DNA of 40,152 nt from Blastocladiella britannica. Lineage: Eukaryota > Blastocladiomycota > Blastocladiomycetes > Blastocladiales > Blastocladiaceae. Position 1 is the first letter of the stretch, and each line of letters begins with the position of its first letter. Under the pieces are notes generated by a model, which saw only the letters and a list, made by a program, of their open reading frames with translations, was not told where the DNA came from and did no database searches. The translations under genes were made by a program, and so were the position numbers. This document shows, in pieces, positions 10,002 through 18,421 of the stretch. Location: assembly GCA_025349905.2 (NCBI GenBank), contig MU624610.1, positions 1-40,152 of the forward strand, given 5' to 3'.

Positions 10002-10622
10002 ATGACCAAGTCTGCCACCATTGCCCTGCTTGCCGCCGTTGCGCTCGCTACCGCGACCTCGGTGTCCGCGATGCCGGCGTATGGTGCCGATGCTGCTCTC
10101 GCTCCTGCTGCCGATAATGGCGAGGTCAAGACCGCCGTGATGCCCGACGGATACCAGGAGCCAGCGGTGCCGGCGGATGATACTCCGGCAGCGCCTGCTG
10201 CTGCGGCTGCTGCTCCCGCGTATGGAGGCGCTGCCGCTGCCCCTGCCGCTCCTGCTGCCCCGGTTTACAACGGTGCTGCTCCCGTTGCTGCTCCAGTCTA
10301 CAACGGTGGAGCTGCCTCCTCGTACGGAGGCGGCGCTGCTGCATCACCGGCCGCCACCACCTCGGCTGCTGCTGCCGGTAGCGACTACGGGTCCGGCAAC
10401 GCCCCCGCTGCCACCACTACGGCCGCGGTAGAGCCCATCTACACCGGGTACGGCGCTGCTCCGACCTCCGCGGCGGCCGATTCTTCCTCGTCGGCGGCAG
10501 CCGCTGCGGCGACGCCCGCCTACGGCCAGAAGCTCGCGGGCGCATCGTCGGACGCCTCGGCGCGTCGCGACGGGTCGGTGATTCTGATTGGCGCGGTGGT
10601 GGGCGTTCTGTTGCTGGCCTGA
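10002..10622 (+). CDS. Secreted Ala/Pro-rich GPI-anchored-like surface protein
   Basis: Intronless, 206 aa from the ATG at 10002; an in-frame ATG at 9951 would mask the leader. A clear signal peptide (residues 1 to about 22, ATIALLAAVALATATSVSA) is followed by a low-complexity body rich in Ala, Pro, Gly, Ser and Thr. Recurring aromatic units (PAYGG, PVYNGA, SSYGGG, PAYGQ) are spaced by Ala/Pro runs. The C-terminus has a small-residue region (GASSDAS), a short basic hinge (ARRDG) and a hydrophobic tail (SVILIGAVVGVLLLA), as expected for GPI attachment. It is likely an O-glycosylated cell wall or membrane surface protein. Low-complexity sequence prevents assignment to a family. The codons remain GC-rich as in the neighbours. 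Confidence 0.75.
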   Translation: MTKSATIALLAAVALATATSVSAMPAYGADAALAPAADNGEVKTAVMPDGYQEPAVPADDTPAAPAAAAAAPAYGGAAAAPAAPAAPVYNGAAPVAAPVYNGGAASSYGGGAAASPAATTSAAAAGSDYGSGNAPAATTTAAVEPIYTGYGAAPTSAAADSSSSAAAAAATPAYGQKLAGASSDASARRDGSVILIGAVVGVLLLA

Positions 10623-10871
10623 AATGCATTCACATGTTTCACATCGTTCTGCGGGAGTTGGCTCGATTCCTTGTCCGATCTACTCCCACACTTCGATCTC
10701 CGGCGCACAATGACACAGAAATATTATTTTGCCCTAATTGACCACCTTCCAAATCTGTTTCCGGAATGCTTCTTTTTCGGTGATAGCTTAAATACCGTCT
10801 GCATTTCCCTTCCTCCTCCTCCAAGATCGTTGCAAAATAACTGCTCTCATCCAAATTCCAACAACTGAAAC

Positions 10872-11903
10872 ATGGCCAACTTCTCCTTTGGCGACAAGGC
10901 AACGCGCGTGCTGGATCGGCGCGTCGCATTCGGCGCTCCCTTGATCCGCATTCTCAACTTTGTCTTCCTCGTCGCCGTGTTCGCCATCAATGGCCTGTCC
11001 ACCGGCACCGCCTTCAATGGGAAGTCCAACAAGATCCTCTCCGACATGCTCCCCAATTACTTGGTTCCCAGCGGATGGGCATTCAGTGCGTTTTACGTTT
11101 AAAAATGTAAGATCCATCCCGTCTCAAACTCATCAAACTACTTTAGGCATTTGGGGCGTGATCTACCTGTTCATGGCCGCCTGGGGTATTTACCAGCTCC
11201 TCCCGCGCTCGTACGACGATCCGGCATGCAACGAAGGCGTCGGCTACGTGTTCCTGCTCAACGCGGTGTTCAACATCACTTGGATCCTGGTGTTTGCGTA
11301 CCGCCTGCTCCCGCTCTCGGTGATGGCCATTCTCGGCGTCGCGGTCACCAATATCGTGGTTTGGTACCGGTACGTCCAATTCCTTCATTGCAAGCATTTC
11401 TCATTCAAGGATCTCACTCGCTCAAAACACCCAATAATAAAAGTCTTAAGTCCAAGAACAGTGATCCTACTTGGACCCAGTACATTTGCGTGCACGTCGG
11501 CTTTTCGTTCTACACTGCCTGGCTCATTGGTATGCTATTATGCTTTCAATCTTCGCTCGCTCTGCTGATCCTCACTCCGCATAAGAAAACTAAAGGCGCC
11601 TCTCTGGTCAACCTCTTTGCGGTCTCCACGACCCGTGACCCTTCCCTGATCCCGCAAGCGATTGCGGCTCTGGTTTTCCTGGGAGTGGTGGAAATCGTCA
11701 TGGCGCTGTGGGCGATGGATCCCATTATCCCCGGCGTGGGCACTTGGACCTTGATTGCCAACTACGCGGTGAACAGCGACGTTCCACAGCTCAACACCGC
11801 GGTGATCGCGCTGGCAGCGATTCTCGGGGCCGTGACCGCGTTGGTGTGGGTGTGGCGGATTGTGGCCATTTTCAAGGGCCGCGGGTGGCACTCGGCCGTG
11901 TAA
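10872..11903 (+). CDS. TspO/MBR-like tryptophan-rich multispan membrane protein, 4 exons
   Basis: Spliced model: 10872-11085, 11147-11369, 11462-11529, 11596-11903, giving 270 aa. The first join creates SGWAFSIWGVIYLF, the conserved block near the first loop of TspO-related tryptophan-rich sensory proteins. It is preceded by an N-terminal span and the SDMLPNYLVPSG loop. About six to seven hydrophobic segments run to the end, the last with VWVWRIVAIF. Relatives bind porphyrins, tetrapyrroles or lipids and act in stress responses, but this branch is only distantly related to canonical five-span TSPO. The join WYR-DPTWTQYICVHVGF is also well supported. The family call is moderate; a multispan membrane protein is certain. 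An AATAAA lies at 11924-11929, inside the 37-bp gap to the convergent gene. Confidence 0.62.
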
Positions 11904-11923
11904 AATTGTCTTGTCAGAGTGTG

Positions 11924-11929
11924 AATAAA
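11924..11929 (+). terminator. AATAAA polyadenylation signal for the TspO-like gene
   Basis: AATAAA starts 21 nt after the stop codon of the TspO-like gene and 12 nt before the stop codon of the opposing gene. Cleavage 10-30 nt downstream would put the transcript end inside the neighbour's coding region, so the two mRNAs probably overlap tail to tail. Confidence 0.45.
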
Positions 11930-11940
11930 TATAAATGTTT

Positions 11941-14157
11941 CTATTTTGTCACTTTCGGGGACCGGGACCGAGCGACCATCAGTGCCACCTGTCCCATGAA
12001 CTCGACCATCCGCGGATCCGCACCGTGTAGTGTCTGCACGGTCGCCCAGGAAAGAACACGATCCGCGGGCGTCTGCGCGATCTTGGCAATGGCCTGGCCG
12101 GCGAATCTTGTAAAGTCGGCCATGTCGTTCGGGAGGCCCTCGGGACACTCGATCACCAACGACTTGATGGCGCTGCCGCGGATCCGATCAATCCCGGCCA
12201 AGGCCTTCCAAGCCAGCCGCGAGGTTTCGGTCGGCAGCAACGGGACGCGCAGCTCCACGTCGTCCATTTCCAGTCCCTCCATCTCGAACCGTTCCAGCGC
12301 CGGACACGTGGTCCGCGCCAGTTCCAAGAACAACTTGACGGCCATCGAGTGGGCCTGGATCGACCGCAGCGCGAGTCCGGCGTCCAAAAACGGCTTGAAC
12401 TGGTGATGGTAGACGGTCCCACTCCGGACGCAAAGGTGTGCGAGTGCCGGAATGGCAGTGGCGGCGCCGGCGACCATTGACATCCCGAGAATCCGACCAT
12501 CGTCGACCTCCAGGGTGGTCAGGCCCGGCATGGCCAGTACCGATGTTTCAGGATCCCCGACAATGTCGCGACCCAGCCGCAGCATTTCAATGTGCCGAAG
12601 ATGTGCCCACCCGTTCGCGAAATGAAGCAGCAGCGGTGGCCGTGTTTCGGTAGCGGTAGCGACGCGCGTCAACGGCCACGTCTCAGGGCCGTGCACGGTC
12701 GTCAGCGCCAGCGAACGCAGCGACAGCCACGGCGGCGGCGACACTTCGGCCGCGTCCACCAGTTCCAAGTCCACCAGTGCCGGCAACGCCAGCGGCGCAA
12801 ACACTTGCACGGGGTTCCACACCACGTGCGCCTCGCGCCGGCACCCGACCCGCAGAGCTGTCAGCTTCGCGAATGGAATATCCGCCACGGTCGTTGATGC
12901 CGTCATTTTGGGTGACCCGCTCCCACGCCGCCACCGCGCATCGTCGTCCGCAAACGCCGCCGCCGCGTCCATTCCGACCGCCGCCACATCCAGCACGGTC
13001 AGAGCGGGCAACTGTGCGGCCGAGTGCAACGTGCGGGTTCCTGCAATCGTGCTGATCACGATCGTGTTCAGGACCGGAAACGCCGCTGGATCGAATCCGC
13101 CGGCGGTCTCGTGCGGCCGGCCGACCACCGCCAGTCGCTTGAGCTTGGGAGCCATTGTGACTTTCCCAACGCCGTGGCTCGAGAACGCGGCCGCGAACGC
13201 GCGTGCGGGCAACGTCAGTGACCGAACACCTGTGGTCGCCGGTTTGCGGCGGGCCAGCTTGATCAGGTCCCACTCGCCTTGCAGCTCGGCGTGCGCGCAC
13301 ACTGACAGCGTGTGTAGGTGCGGCAGGGCCATCAGCACGTACATGGCCGCGACGTGCACGCCGTACGACGATGATTGGGCGATCGAGAACACGTTGAGGG
13401 ACGGTAATTGGGCGGTCGTGGTTGAAGCGGCGGTTGTGGGGACCAACAGCGCCACGGTGGCGCGACGCGAGGTTGCCGTAACAGTAGCAGCTTCTGCTTC
13501 GCCAGCAGAGATCGAGACATACCGGAGTGTTGGACAGTCCAGGTGCGCGAGGAGACTGACGCTTTTGAGAGCGGGCGGTTTGGGCGCGGGCGGTTTTGTT
13601 GATGCGGGTGTAGAGGGGACATCAACCACGGGTCCACGGACCGCGCCAGCACCCACCACCACCACCAGCATCGGCAGCACTTGCGCGAGGTTTCGCCGCG
13701 CGGGCAAGTCCAGTCCATGCGAGAACTCGATCCGACGCACCATTTCCACTGGAACTCGAATTCGTCGGTCCGCCCTGATGAACGGCGTTGGACCAAAAAA
13801 GTCGACGGCCGACATCCTCAGACCCATCTCGTTATCACCGTCATCCACCCATTGCGCCAGTAACTCGGGCCGGTCGATGGCCTGCGTCGCCCACAATACG
13901 CGCGCAATGTCGGTTCGCCAGCCAGGGATCGCCACCGCTAGCTGCCACAGCGCCAGTCGCTCGGCGTAGATGGCAGATAGATTGTCGAGAGTCAAAATGG
14001 GCGATGGTATCCGCTTAGAGGCGGTGGCAGAGTGCACGGGCGAGGCGGCACGAACGCCATCGGCGACGGCGGTGCGGGTCAGCGTCGGTGCCAAGTGGTT
14101 CAGGACGTGGAGTACGGGCAGGGATGGGAGGTGCGACCACCCGGGCCCGAATACCAT
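11941..14157 (-). CDS. Large LRR/F-box-like protein, function unknown
   Basis: A single uninterrupted frame of 738 aa. The N-terminus LPSLPVLHVLNHLAPTLTR is reminiscent of an F-box-type opening but too weak to call. The rest contains irregular leucine-rich strands at repeat-like spacing, such as LPSLNVFSIAQ, MALPHLHTLSVCA, LPALTVLDVAA, LPALVDLELVDA, WLSLRSLALTTV and MPGLTTLEVDDG. This is typical of the divergent LRR horseshoes in fungal F-box/LRR proteins. There is a Pro-rich insert (TKPPAPKPPALK) near residue 190. No signal peptide or membrane span is seen, so it is probably intracellular. The most likely role is protein-protein recognition, perhaps as a ubiquitin ligase adaptor, but this is only an inference from fold. 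Confidence 0.6.
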   Translation of the reverse strand: MVFGPGWSHLPSLPVLHVLNHLAPTLTRTAVADGVRAASPVHSATASKRIPSPILTLDNLSAIYAERLALWQLAVAIPGWRTDIARVLWATQAIDRPELLAQWVDDGDNEMGLRMSAVDFFGPTPFIRADRRIRVPVEMVRRIEFSHGLDLPARRNLAQVLPMLVVVVGAGAVRGPVVDVPSTPASTKPPAPKPPALKSVSLLAHLDCPTLRYVSISAGEAEAATVTATSRRATVALLVPTTAASTTTAQLPSLNVFSIAQSSSYGVHVAAMYVLMALPHLHTLSVCAHAELQGEWDLIKLARRKPATTGVRSLTLPARAFAAAFSSHGVGKVTMAPKLKRLAVVGRPHETAGGFDPAAFPVLNTIVISTIAGTRTLHSAAQLPALTVLDVAAVGMDAAAAFADDDARWRRGSGSPKMTASTTVADIPFAKLTALRVGCRREAHVVWNPVQVFAPLALPALVDLELVDAAEVSPPPWLSLRSLALTTVHGPETWPLTRVATATETRPPLLLHFANGWAHLRHIEMLRLGRDIVGDPETSVLAMPGLTTLEVDDGRILGMSMVAGAATAIPALAHLCVRSGTVYHHQFKPFLDAGLALRSIQAHSMAVKLFLELARTTCPALERFEMEGLEMDDVELRVPLLPTETSRLAWKALAGIDRIRGSAIKSLVIECPEGLPNDMADFTRFAGQAIAKIAQTPADRVLSWATVQTLHGADPRMVEFMGQVALMVARSRSPKVTK

Positions 14158-14174
14158 TGAAGCTGGCTCTTCAT

Positions 14175-14399
14175 TTATTGTTCTGAATGTCCCTTTTCTT
14201 CAGTCATTTTGCCAACAGAGGAATCGAATCGAATCGACTGGACGCACTCGCGCTGGTGCTCGTCGGTATCTGATTGTTGCTGGTCGGGAACGGGACGCGC
14301 GAGCCAAGCGAGTCCGGCAAGCGTGGCGACTACAAGGGCTGCTGTTGTTGCTGCTGCGACTGCCACCTTGGGTCCATGGCCTTCGAATTGTTGTGTCAT
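14175..14399 (-). CDS. Possible small tail- or signal-anchored membrane protein
   Basis: A 74-aa frame on the minus strand. It has one hydrophobic stretch (VAVAAATTAALVVATLAGLAWL, about residues 12-33) followed by an arginine and a polar, charged tail. The stop lies 17 bp upstream of the LRR/F-box-like start codon on the same strand, so this stretch could equally be 5' leader of that gene. The sensible membrane topology is the only support. No family recognised. Confidence 0.3.
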   Translation of the reverse strand: MTQQFEGHGPKVAVAAATTAALVVATLAGLAWLARPVPDQQQSDTDEHQRECVQSIRFDSSVGKMTEEKGHSEQ

Positions 14400-14982
14400 T
14401 TAGGTTTTTATGGGTGCGAAAGAGAATCGGCGCGTCCGTCCCTGAGTTCCTCTCGGTGGCACATTCTCCCCATTTGGCACCACAGCACACACGGTCGACG
14501 TTTTCTAACTGCATTTAACTCCATTCTTCAATCAAAAGCGACGGAACGGTTATAAAGACTAGCGTAAATCAATCAATCAGGATATTTTAAACTTTGTGGT
14601 TAATGTCAGCGACCGCGGCCTAAAGCGGGCTCGACGAAGAGGTGTCAGAAGTTATTATAATCATCAATTTGATTTCATTTCGTTAAATTAGCGAAGTAAA
14701 AAAGTGAAGGGCCCTCAGAGGTCCCGCAGCAACCGGACCAGGCGTGCGGGGGACTGTTTATACGTTCATGGGAGTACGCCGAAATCCATGCTTCTTCAAG
14801 GGGCACAAATATGAAATAAACATTAATCTGTGGGAGGCCCGTAGGCACTCCCTCAGGTAAAGAATATCCCGTACTGAATAGAATTATTTTTCCAAATGAA
14901 GAAGGTGTGTGCGGGTATCATTCTTGCTTGATATAAGTGGACTCATTGTTCGAGTTGTGGGTGTAAGGTTTATGACATCACT
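14400..14982. other. AT-rich intergenic region with a structured GC-rich patch
   Basis: 583 bp without a convincing coding frame. It is clearly AT-richer than the surroundings, but 14605-14640, 14709-14755 and 14831-14855 are GC-rich and contain inverted repeats. The best are GGTCC/GGACC (14720-14739), GTCCCGC facing GCGGGGGAC (14721-14727 and 14746-14754), and a compact hairpin GGGAG-GCC-loop-GGC-CTCCC (14832-14852). No tRNA, 5S or spliceosomal RNA signature was recognised. It should also hold the promoter of the minus-strand gene(s) to its left and the 3' end of the resolvase gene. Confidence 0.45.
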
Positions 14983-15990
14983 TTATCCAAGTACGAGACG
15001 ACGCCGCCAGCTCGGCCACTGCCCGCACTCATCGACCGAGATCACGCCGTTATGTGCCAGCACGCCCGCCAGCCGCCGCGAATTGGCCATCCAGTCCTGG
15101 TACGCGAGCGCCTGCAGCAGCGCATCGGCCATGTCGTCCTGCTTGCCCGCGGTCACAAACCCGGCGCGTGCGTCGGCCGGAAGTACCAAGTACGGAGGTA
15201 CCATTTCTCTAACCACCAATCCTGGCTGATCCGCAGTCGTGAAGCAGTGCGGAGACGCCAGCAGTCTCGTCACCAGTCCGACCGCATTGGCCTTCTTGTT
15301 CTTGCTCTTGCCCTCACCTTTTAACGCAAACCACCCACTCACCTGGCCTGGAGGCAGGGATCGCGCATGCAAGTCGACACCAGATGGCAGCAGTGTCGGG
15401 TGCAGCAGCGCCGCCCACAGCATGGCTTCGACCGCATTGACCATGAACACCGTCATGCTCCCTTGGGCCGGGCCCATGGTACGTTGCCGCTCGACCACCG
15501 CGTACACCGACCCAGGATGCGACGATGGTATCGCTCGCACCAGTTGCTGCTGCATTTCGCCCACTGCCGAATGCACGCCGCGCGCAAACAACTGCGGATC
15601 GTAAATGCGCGACGGAAGACCATCTTTTGTTCCGTCGGCCATTGGAACGGTGCCGCGATCAATGATCGACGTGCGGTGCCATGCTAGGACTCGCGGACCT
15701 TGAATGCACGCCCACGCCAGATTCTTGTACCCGACATCGACCGAGAGCACGATCGGCGGTGGTGGCGACGATTTCGTTAATGGTGGTACGGGTGGCTGAA
15801 ATGGGTCCAAGTGCCGGGCAAGGGTCGCGGCTATCTCGGCTTTACGGGTAGGGACGCCGGTTATCCCAGTGTGGCGGCAGAGCGCGCGCAAGGTGTCGAC
15901 CGTGAGCCGCTGGAGCTGCGCGCTTGAGCTCATGTTTCTATTTAACGCGGCCGTAAATGCTTTGTGGCAGGTTGTATTGGATCCGATCAA
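14983..15990 (-). CDS. CCE1: Mitochondrial Holliday junction resolvase, Cce1/Ydc2 type
   Basis: Single exon, 335 aa (in-frame second ATG gives M20). The first 20 residues could be a mitochondrial presequence. A SAP-like helix-extension-helix (about 26-62, LQRLTVDTLRALCRHTGITG) precedes the RNase H-fold nuclease. Candidate metal-binding acidic residues are D85 in LSVDVGYKNLAW, E167 in YAVVERQR, and D285/D286/D289 in KQDDMADALLQALAY, the three-motif order of fungal Cce1/Ydc2. These enzymes cleave four-way junctions as dimers and resolve recombination intermediates of mitochondrial DNA. The basic segment GEGKSKNKKANAVG lies between motifs two and three, as expected. The start codon lies 50 bp from the stop of Abp1 on the same strand. 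MGM101, another mtDNA recombination gene, is about 23 kb away. Confidence 0.85.
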   Translation of the reverse strand: MIGSNTTCHKAFTAALNRNMSSSAQLQRLTVDTLRALCRHTGITGVPTRKAEIAATLARHLDPFQPPVPPLTKSSPPPPIVLSVDVGYKNLAWACIQGPRVLAWHRTSIIDRGTVPMADGTKDGLPSRIYDPQLFARGVHSAVGEMQQQLVRAIPSSHPGSVYAVVERQRTMGPAQGSMTVFMVNAVEAMLWAALLHPTLLPSGVDLHARSLPPGQVSGWFALKGEGKSKNKKANAVGLVTRLLASPHCFTTADQPGLVVREMVPPYLVLPADARAGFVTAGKQDDMADALLQALAYQDWMANSRRLAGVLAHNGVISVDECGQWPSWRRRLVLG

Positions 15991-16040
15991 TCAGCAAAAG
16001 AGGGGAAAACTATTTTGTATTTTTTGGCATTCAAAAGCTG

Positions 16041-18086
16041 TTACTCGGCCAAGGGCTTGACGTAGGCCGCGGGGAAGTATCCGCGCTGCTCGGTGCCGTA
16101 CAGACGACCTATTGTTATCTGGTCAGAATCTCGCATATCGAAAAAAAAAAAAAAAAACGAACCATCAAGCCAGTCATCGTCCAGCGGCCGCACGTCCACG
16201 ACCACCGACCCGAGCACGAACGTGAGTTCCTCTTCGCTGGTCGCCGCGTACTCGAACTCAGCGACACACACTGCTCCCGGTGCGTCGCTCGCCAGCACTA
16301 CGTCGATCGCCCGATCCAAGTAACTCTGCGGGACCATCCCCCGCGCCGTCCCCGCGTACGTTTCGCACACCAGCCACCCGTCGACCGGATCGCCCACCGG
16401 GTACACCAGCTCGCCCGCCGACACCACCAGGTCAGTCGGGTCGGCAGGGGTGCCGGTGTCAGGGTACGCGTGCACGGCCACCAGCGCCGCCTCCAGCGTG
16501 CGCGACGCCACCAGCGGCGCATCCGACACGGGAGCGGGCGCAGCGGGTTCGGGCGTGGGCTCGCGAGGCGGCAGAGCGGGGGCGTACACGGGCTCGGGAT
16601 CGCGCGGCGGAAGCGATGGCACGAAAACGGGCTCTGTATAGGCCGGAAGAACCGGCTCGGGCTCGGGCGTTTGCTGGCGCGCGAGCAGCACCGGGGCTGC
16701 CGCCACGTGCACCGCGGGCATGTACGTGGTGGTGGTGGTGGCAGCCACGACCGCAGGCTGACGAGGTGGCGTCGGCGGGGCTGCAACCACTGCTGCCGGC
16801 GTGGACGACGACATGCCACCGAACCCAGATGTCAATCCGTCGTACGACGTGGCCTTGACCACTTCGCCGACCGTCGAGGACGACCCGACCGTCGGCCACT
16901 TGCGCGCGGTCCGCGGCGACCCGGCGGGCGAGTTCCCACCCGAGACCGACATGGTCGTAAACTTGGCGGCCGTCGCGGCCACGCCTCCACTACCTGTACC
17001 ACCCGTGCTGTTGCTGGCCACAGGTGCTGCTGTCGGCTGCTGCTGCTGCTGCGAGAACGCAGGCACCGGTGCCACGGCCGGTCGGGGAGAGTACGGGCTC
17101 GAAGCCGGGGCGCTCAGGATCGACGCCGAAATGTGCGCCGAGATGGTCGGAACCGGTGCGGCGGGCACGGGCGGCTGTGCCGCCACGGCAGCAGCCGATG
17201 GGATCGACTCGTGCGACCGGCGGGCCTCGCGCTTGGCCATTTCCTCGGCGTACTCGGCGTCCTCACGCGACTTGCGCTCGCGCATCATCTCCTCGAGCTC
17301 GAGCTGGCGCGCCGACTTTTCACCGGCGCCGCTGGGTGGCAACGACGACGCCTGGGCCGAAGAAGCAGCTGACGGCGCTGGTGTCGGCTTGGTGTAACCC
17401 ATGGACGCGGCTGAAGGGCGAAACGGAGCCGCCGCAGGAATGCCAAACACTGCCGGCTTGGTCGCCAAGGGGATCCGAGGAGCAAAAGTGGCCGTCGGGG
17501 TCGGGGGCTTGGCGGGACGGGGCGGCGACGGAGACCGCGGCGCGGGGGGCTTGGGGGTGCCGTAACTGGTAGCAGTCAAGATCGCGCGCGTAGTCGAGTG
17601 CACGGGCGGACGCGACGGAGGGGTAGAGGGCGGCGCTGAAGCCATGGACGCAGCAGCCGAGCCCGCACCATTATACAGAGCCCCACCAGCGGCGGCCAGT
17701 TTCCCGCGAATCACGCTTTCCTCGACATCCGACGGATCGCGGGCGAGAATACGCACGTGCACGCCGCGCCAGTACGCGGCGGCGGCGTCCAAGTGCGCGG
17801 GGAACTTGGACTTGCGCAGCGCCGGCACGCCCTCGCCGCACCAGCACACCAGCACCAGCTTGGACCCGATCCGCGCCAGGGCAAACAGCTCCTGCGTGGG
17901 GGCGTCGTCAAGCTCCTCGATCAGCGAGCCCAGACCGGCGCCTGTGTCGCGTACGCTCACTTCGCCGTCGGCGGCCACTGCTGTCAGAAGCCACGGCTCG
18001 CTGGCACCGGCATCGGGCGCCGAGACCACGGCGTTGGTGGCGTCGCGCAGGGCCGCGGCGTTAGTGGTGAAACTGAGGGAGGACAT
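16041..18086 (-). CDS. ABP1: Actin-binding protein 1 (Abp1/drebrin-like), ADF-H plus two SH3 domains, 2 exons
   Basis: Spliced model, minus strand: 18086-16163 and 16108-16041, giving 663 aa. Residues 1 to about 135 form an ADF-homology domain. A long Pro/Ser/Ala-rich linker follows, with polyproline SH3 ligand-like stretches and a charged coiled-coil segment (RQLELEEMMRERKSREDAEY, about 260-292). Two C-terminal SH3 domains follow at about 533-592 and 605-660. Removing the 54-nt intron joins DDDWLDG to RLYGTEQRGYFPAAYVKPL, an intact SH3 core. The intron is a multiple of three without a stop, so retention would insert a Phe-rich 18-residue block into the second SH3. Abp1 binds F-actin and links Arp2/3, scaffold and dynamin partners to endocytic actin patches. 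It diverges from the Nur1-like gene over 335 bp. Confidence 0.88.
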   Translation of the reverse strand: MSSLSFTTNAAALRDATNAVVSAPDAGASEPWLLTAVAADGEVSVRDTGAGLGSLIEELDDAPTQELFALARIGSKLVLVCWCGEGVPALRKSKFPAHLDAAAAYWRGVHVRILARDPSDVEESVIRGKLAAAGGALYNGAGSAAASMASAPPSTPPSRPPVHSTTRAILTATSYGTPKPPAPRSPSPPRPAKPPTPTATFAPRIPLATKPAVFGIPAAAPFRPSAASMGYTKPTPAPSAASSAQASSLPPSGAGEKSARQLELEEMMRERKSREDAEYAEEMAKREARRSHESIPSAAAVAAQPPVPAAPVPTISAHISASILSAPASSPYSPRPAVAPVPAFSQQQQQPTAAPVASNSTGGTGSGGVAATAAKFTTMSVSGGNSPAGSPRTARKWPTVGSSSTVGEVVKATSYDGLTSGFGGMSSSTPAAVVAAPPTPPRQPAVVAATTTTTYMPAVHVAAAPVLLARQQTPEPEPVLPAYTEPVFVPSLPPRDPEPVYAPALPPREPTPEPAAPAPVSDAPLVASRTLEAALVAVHAYPDTGTPADPTDLVVSAGELVYPVGDPVDGWLVCETYAGTARGMVPQSYLDRAIDVVLASDAPGAVCVAEFEYAATSEEELTFVLGSVVVDVRPLDDDWLDGSFFFFFFDMRDSDQITIGRLYGTEQRGYFPAAYVKPLAE
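16141..16157. repeat. 17-nt A homopolymer inside the Abp1 intron
   Basis: A run of 17 A on the plus strand, poly-T in gene orientation, directly after the donor GTTCGT of intron 16109-16162. It makes up about a third of the 54-nt intron, and length changes would alter whether the retained intron keeps frame. Confidence 0.85.
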
Positions 18087-18421
18087 TTTCGATAGCTTTT
18101 CGATAATTGGTTGGTTGTCAAGAAGGGACGGAGACGAAAGGGCGAAGGCTCCCGTTTAAAAGGAGGAGCTGACCAAAGCGAAGGGAGCCAGGAGCGTGTT
18201 GAGAGTCCGTGAGCTGGCTGACGTGGAAAAAAAGATTCGAAGGAGAAAAACTTGGCACCGATCGCCCAGCCACGCCAACCGCGGTCGCAGGGCGTGCATC
18301 CCATGCGTGTCTCGGAGCTTTTCCAGGCTCTCTTGGCCCTTTTCTCAGTTTCTCAGTCAATACGATCCGGGAGGAGGGAGGAGTAACGAACGATCTCTTC
18401 ACGGACAAACAACGCAAAAAA
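18087..18421. promoter_or_regulatory. Divergent promoter region, Abp1 / Nur1-like
   Basis: 335 bp between start codons transcribed apart, holding both promoters and leaders. An open plus frame enters the Nur1-like coding region from 18209, but it lacks family-like sequence and the methionine at 18422 is preferred. No clear TATA box or other site was recognised. Confidence 0.45.

Noticed and set aside
12908..13969. Plus-strand frame of 353 codons opposite the LRR/F-box-like gene
   Set aside because: The minus frame is twice as long and shows regular leucine-rich strands; the plus frame has no coherent domain.
15957..17372. Plus-strand frame of 471 codons, very Arg/Gly/His-rich
   Set aside because: Lies antisense to Abp1, whose two SH3 domains are clear; it also crosses an intron and the intergenic gap.
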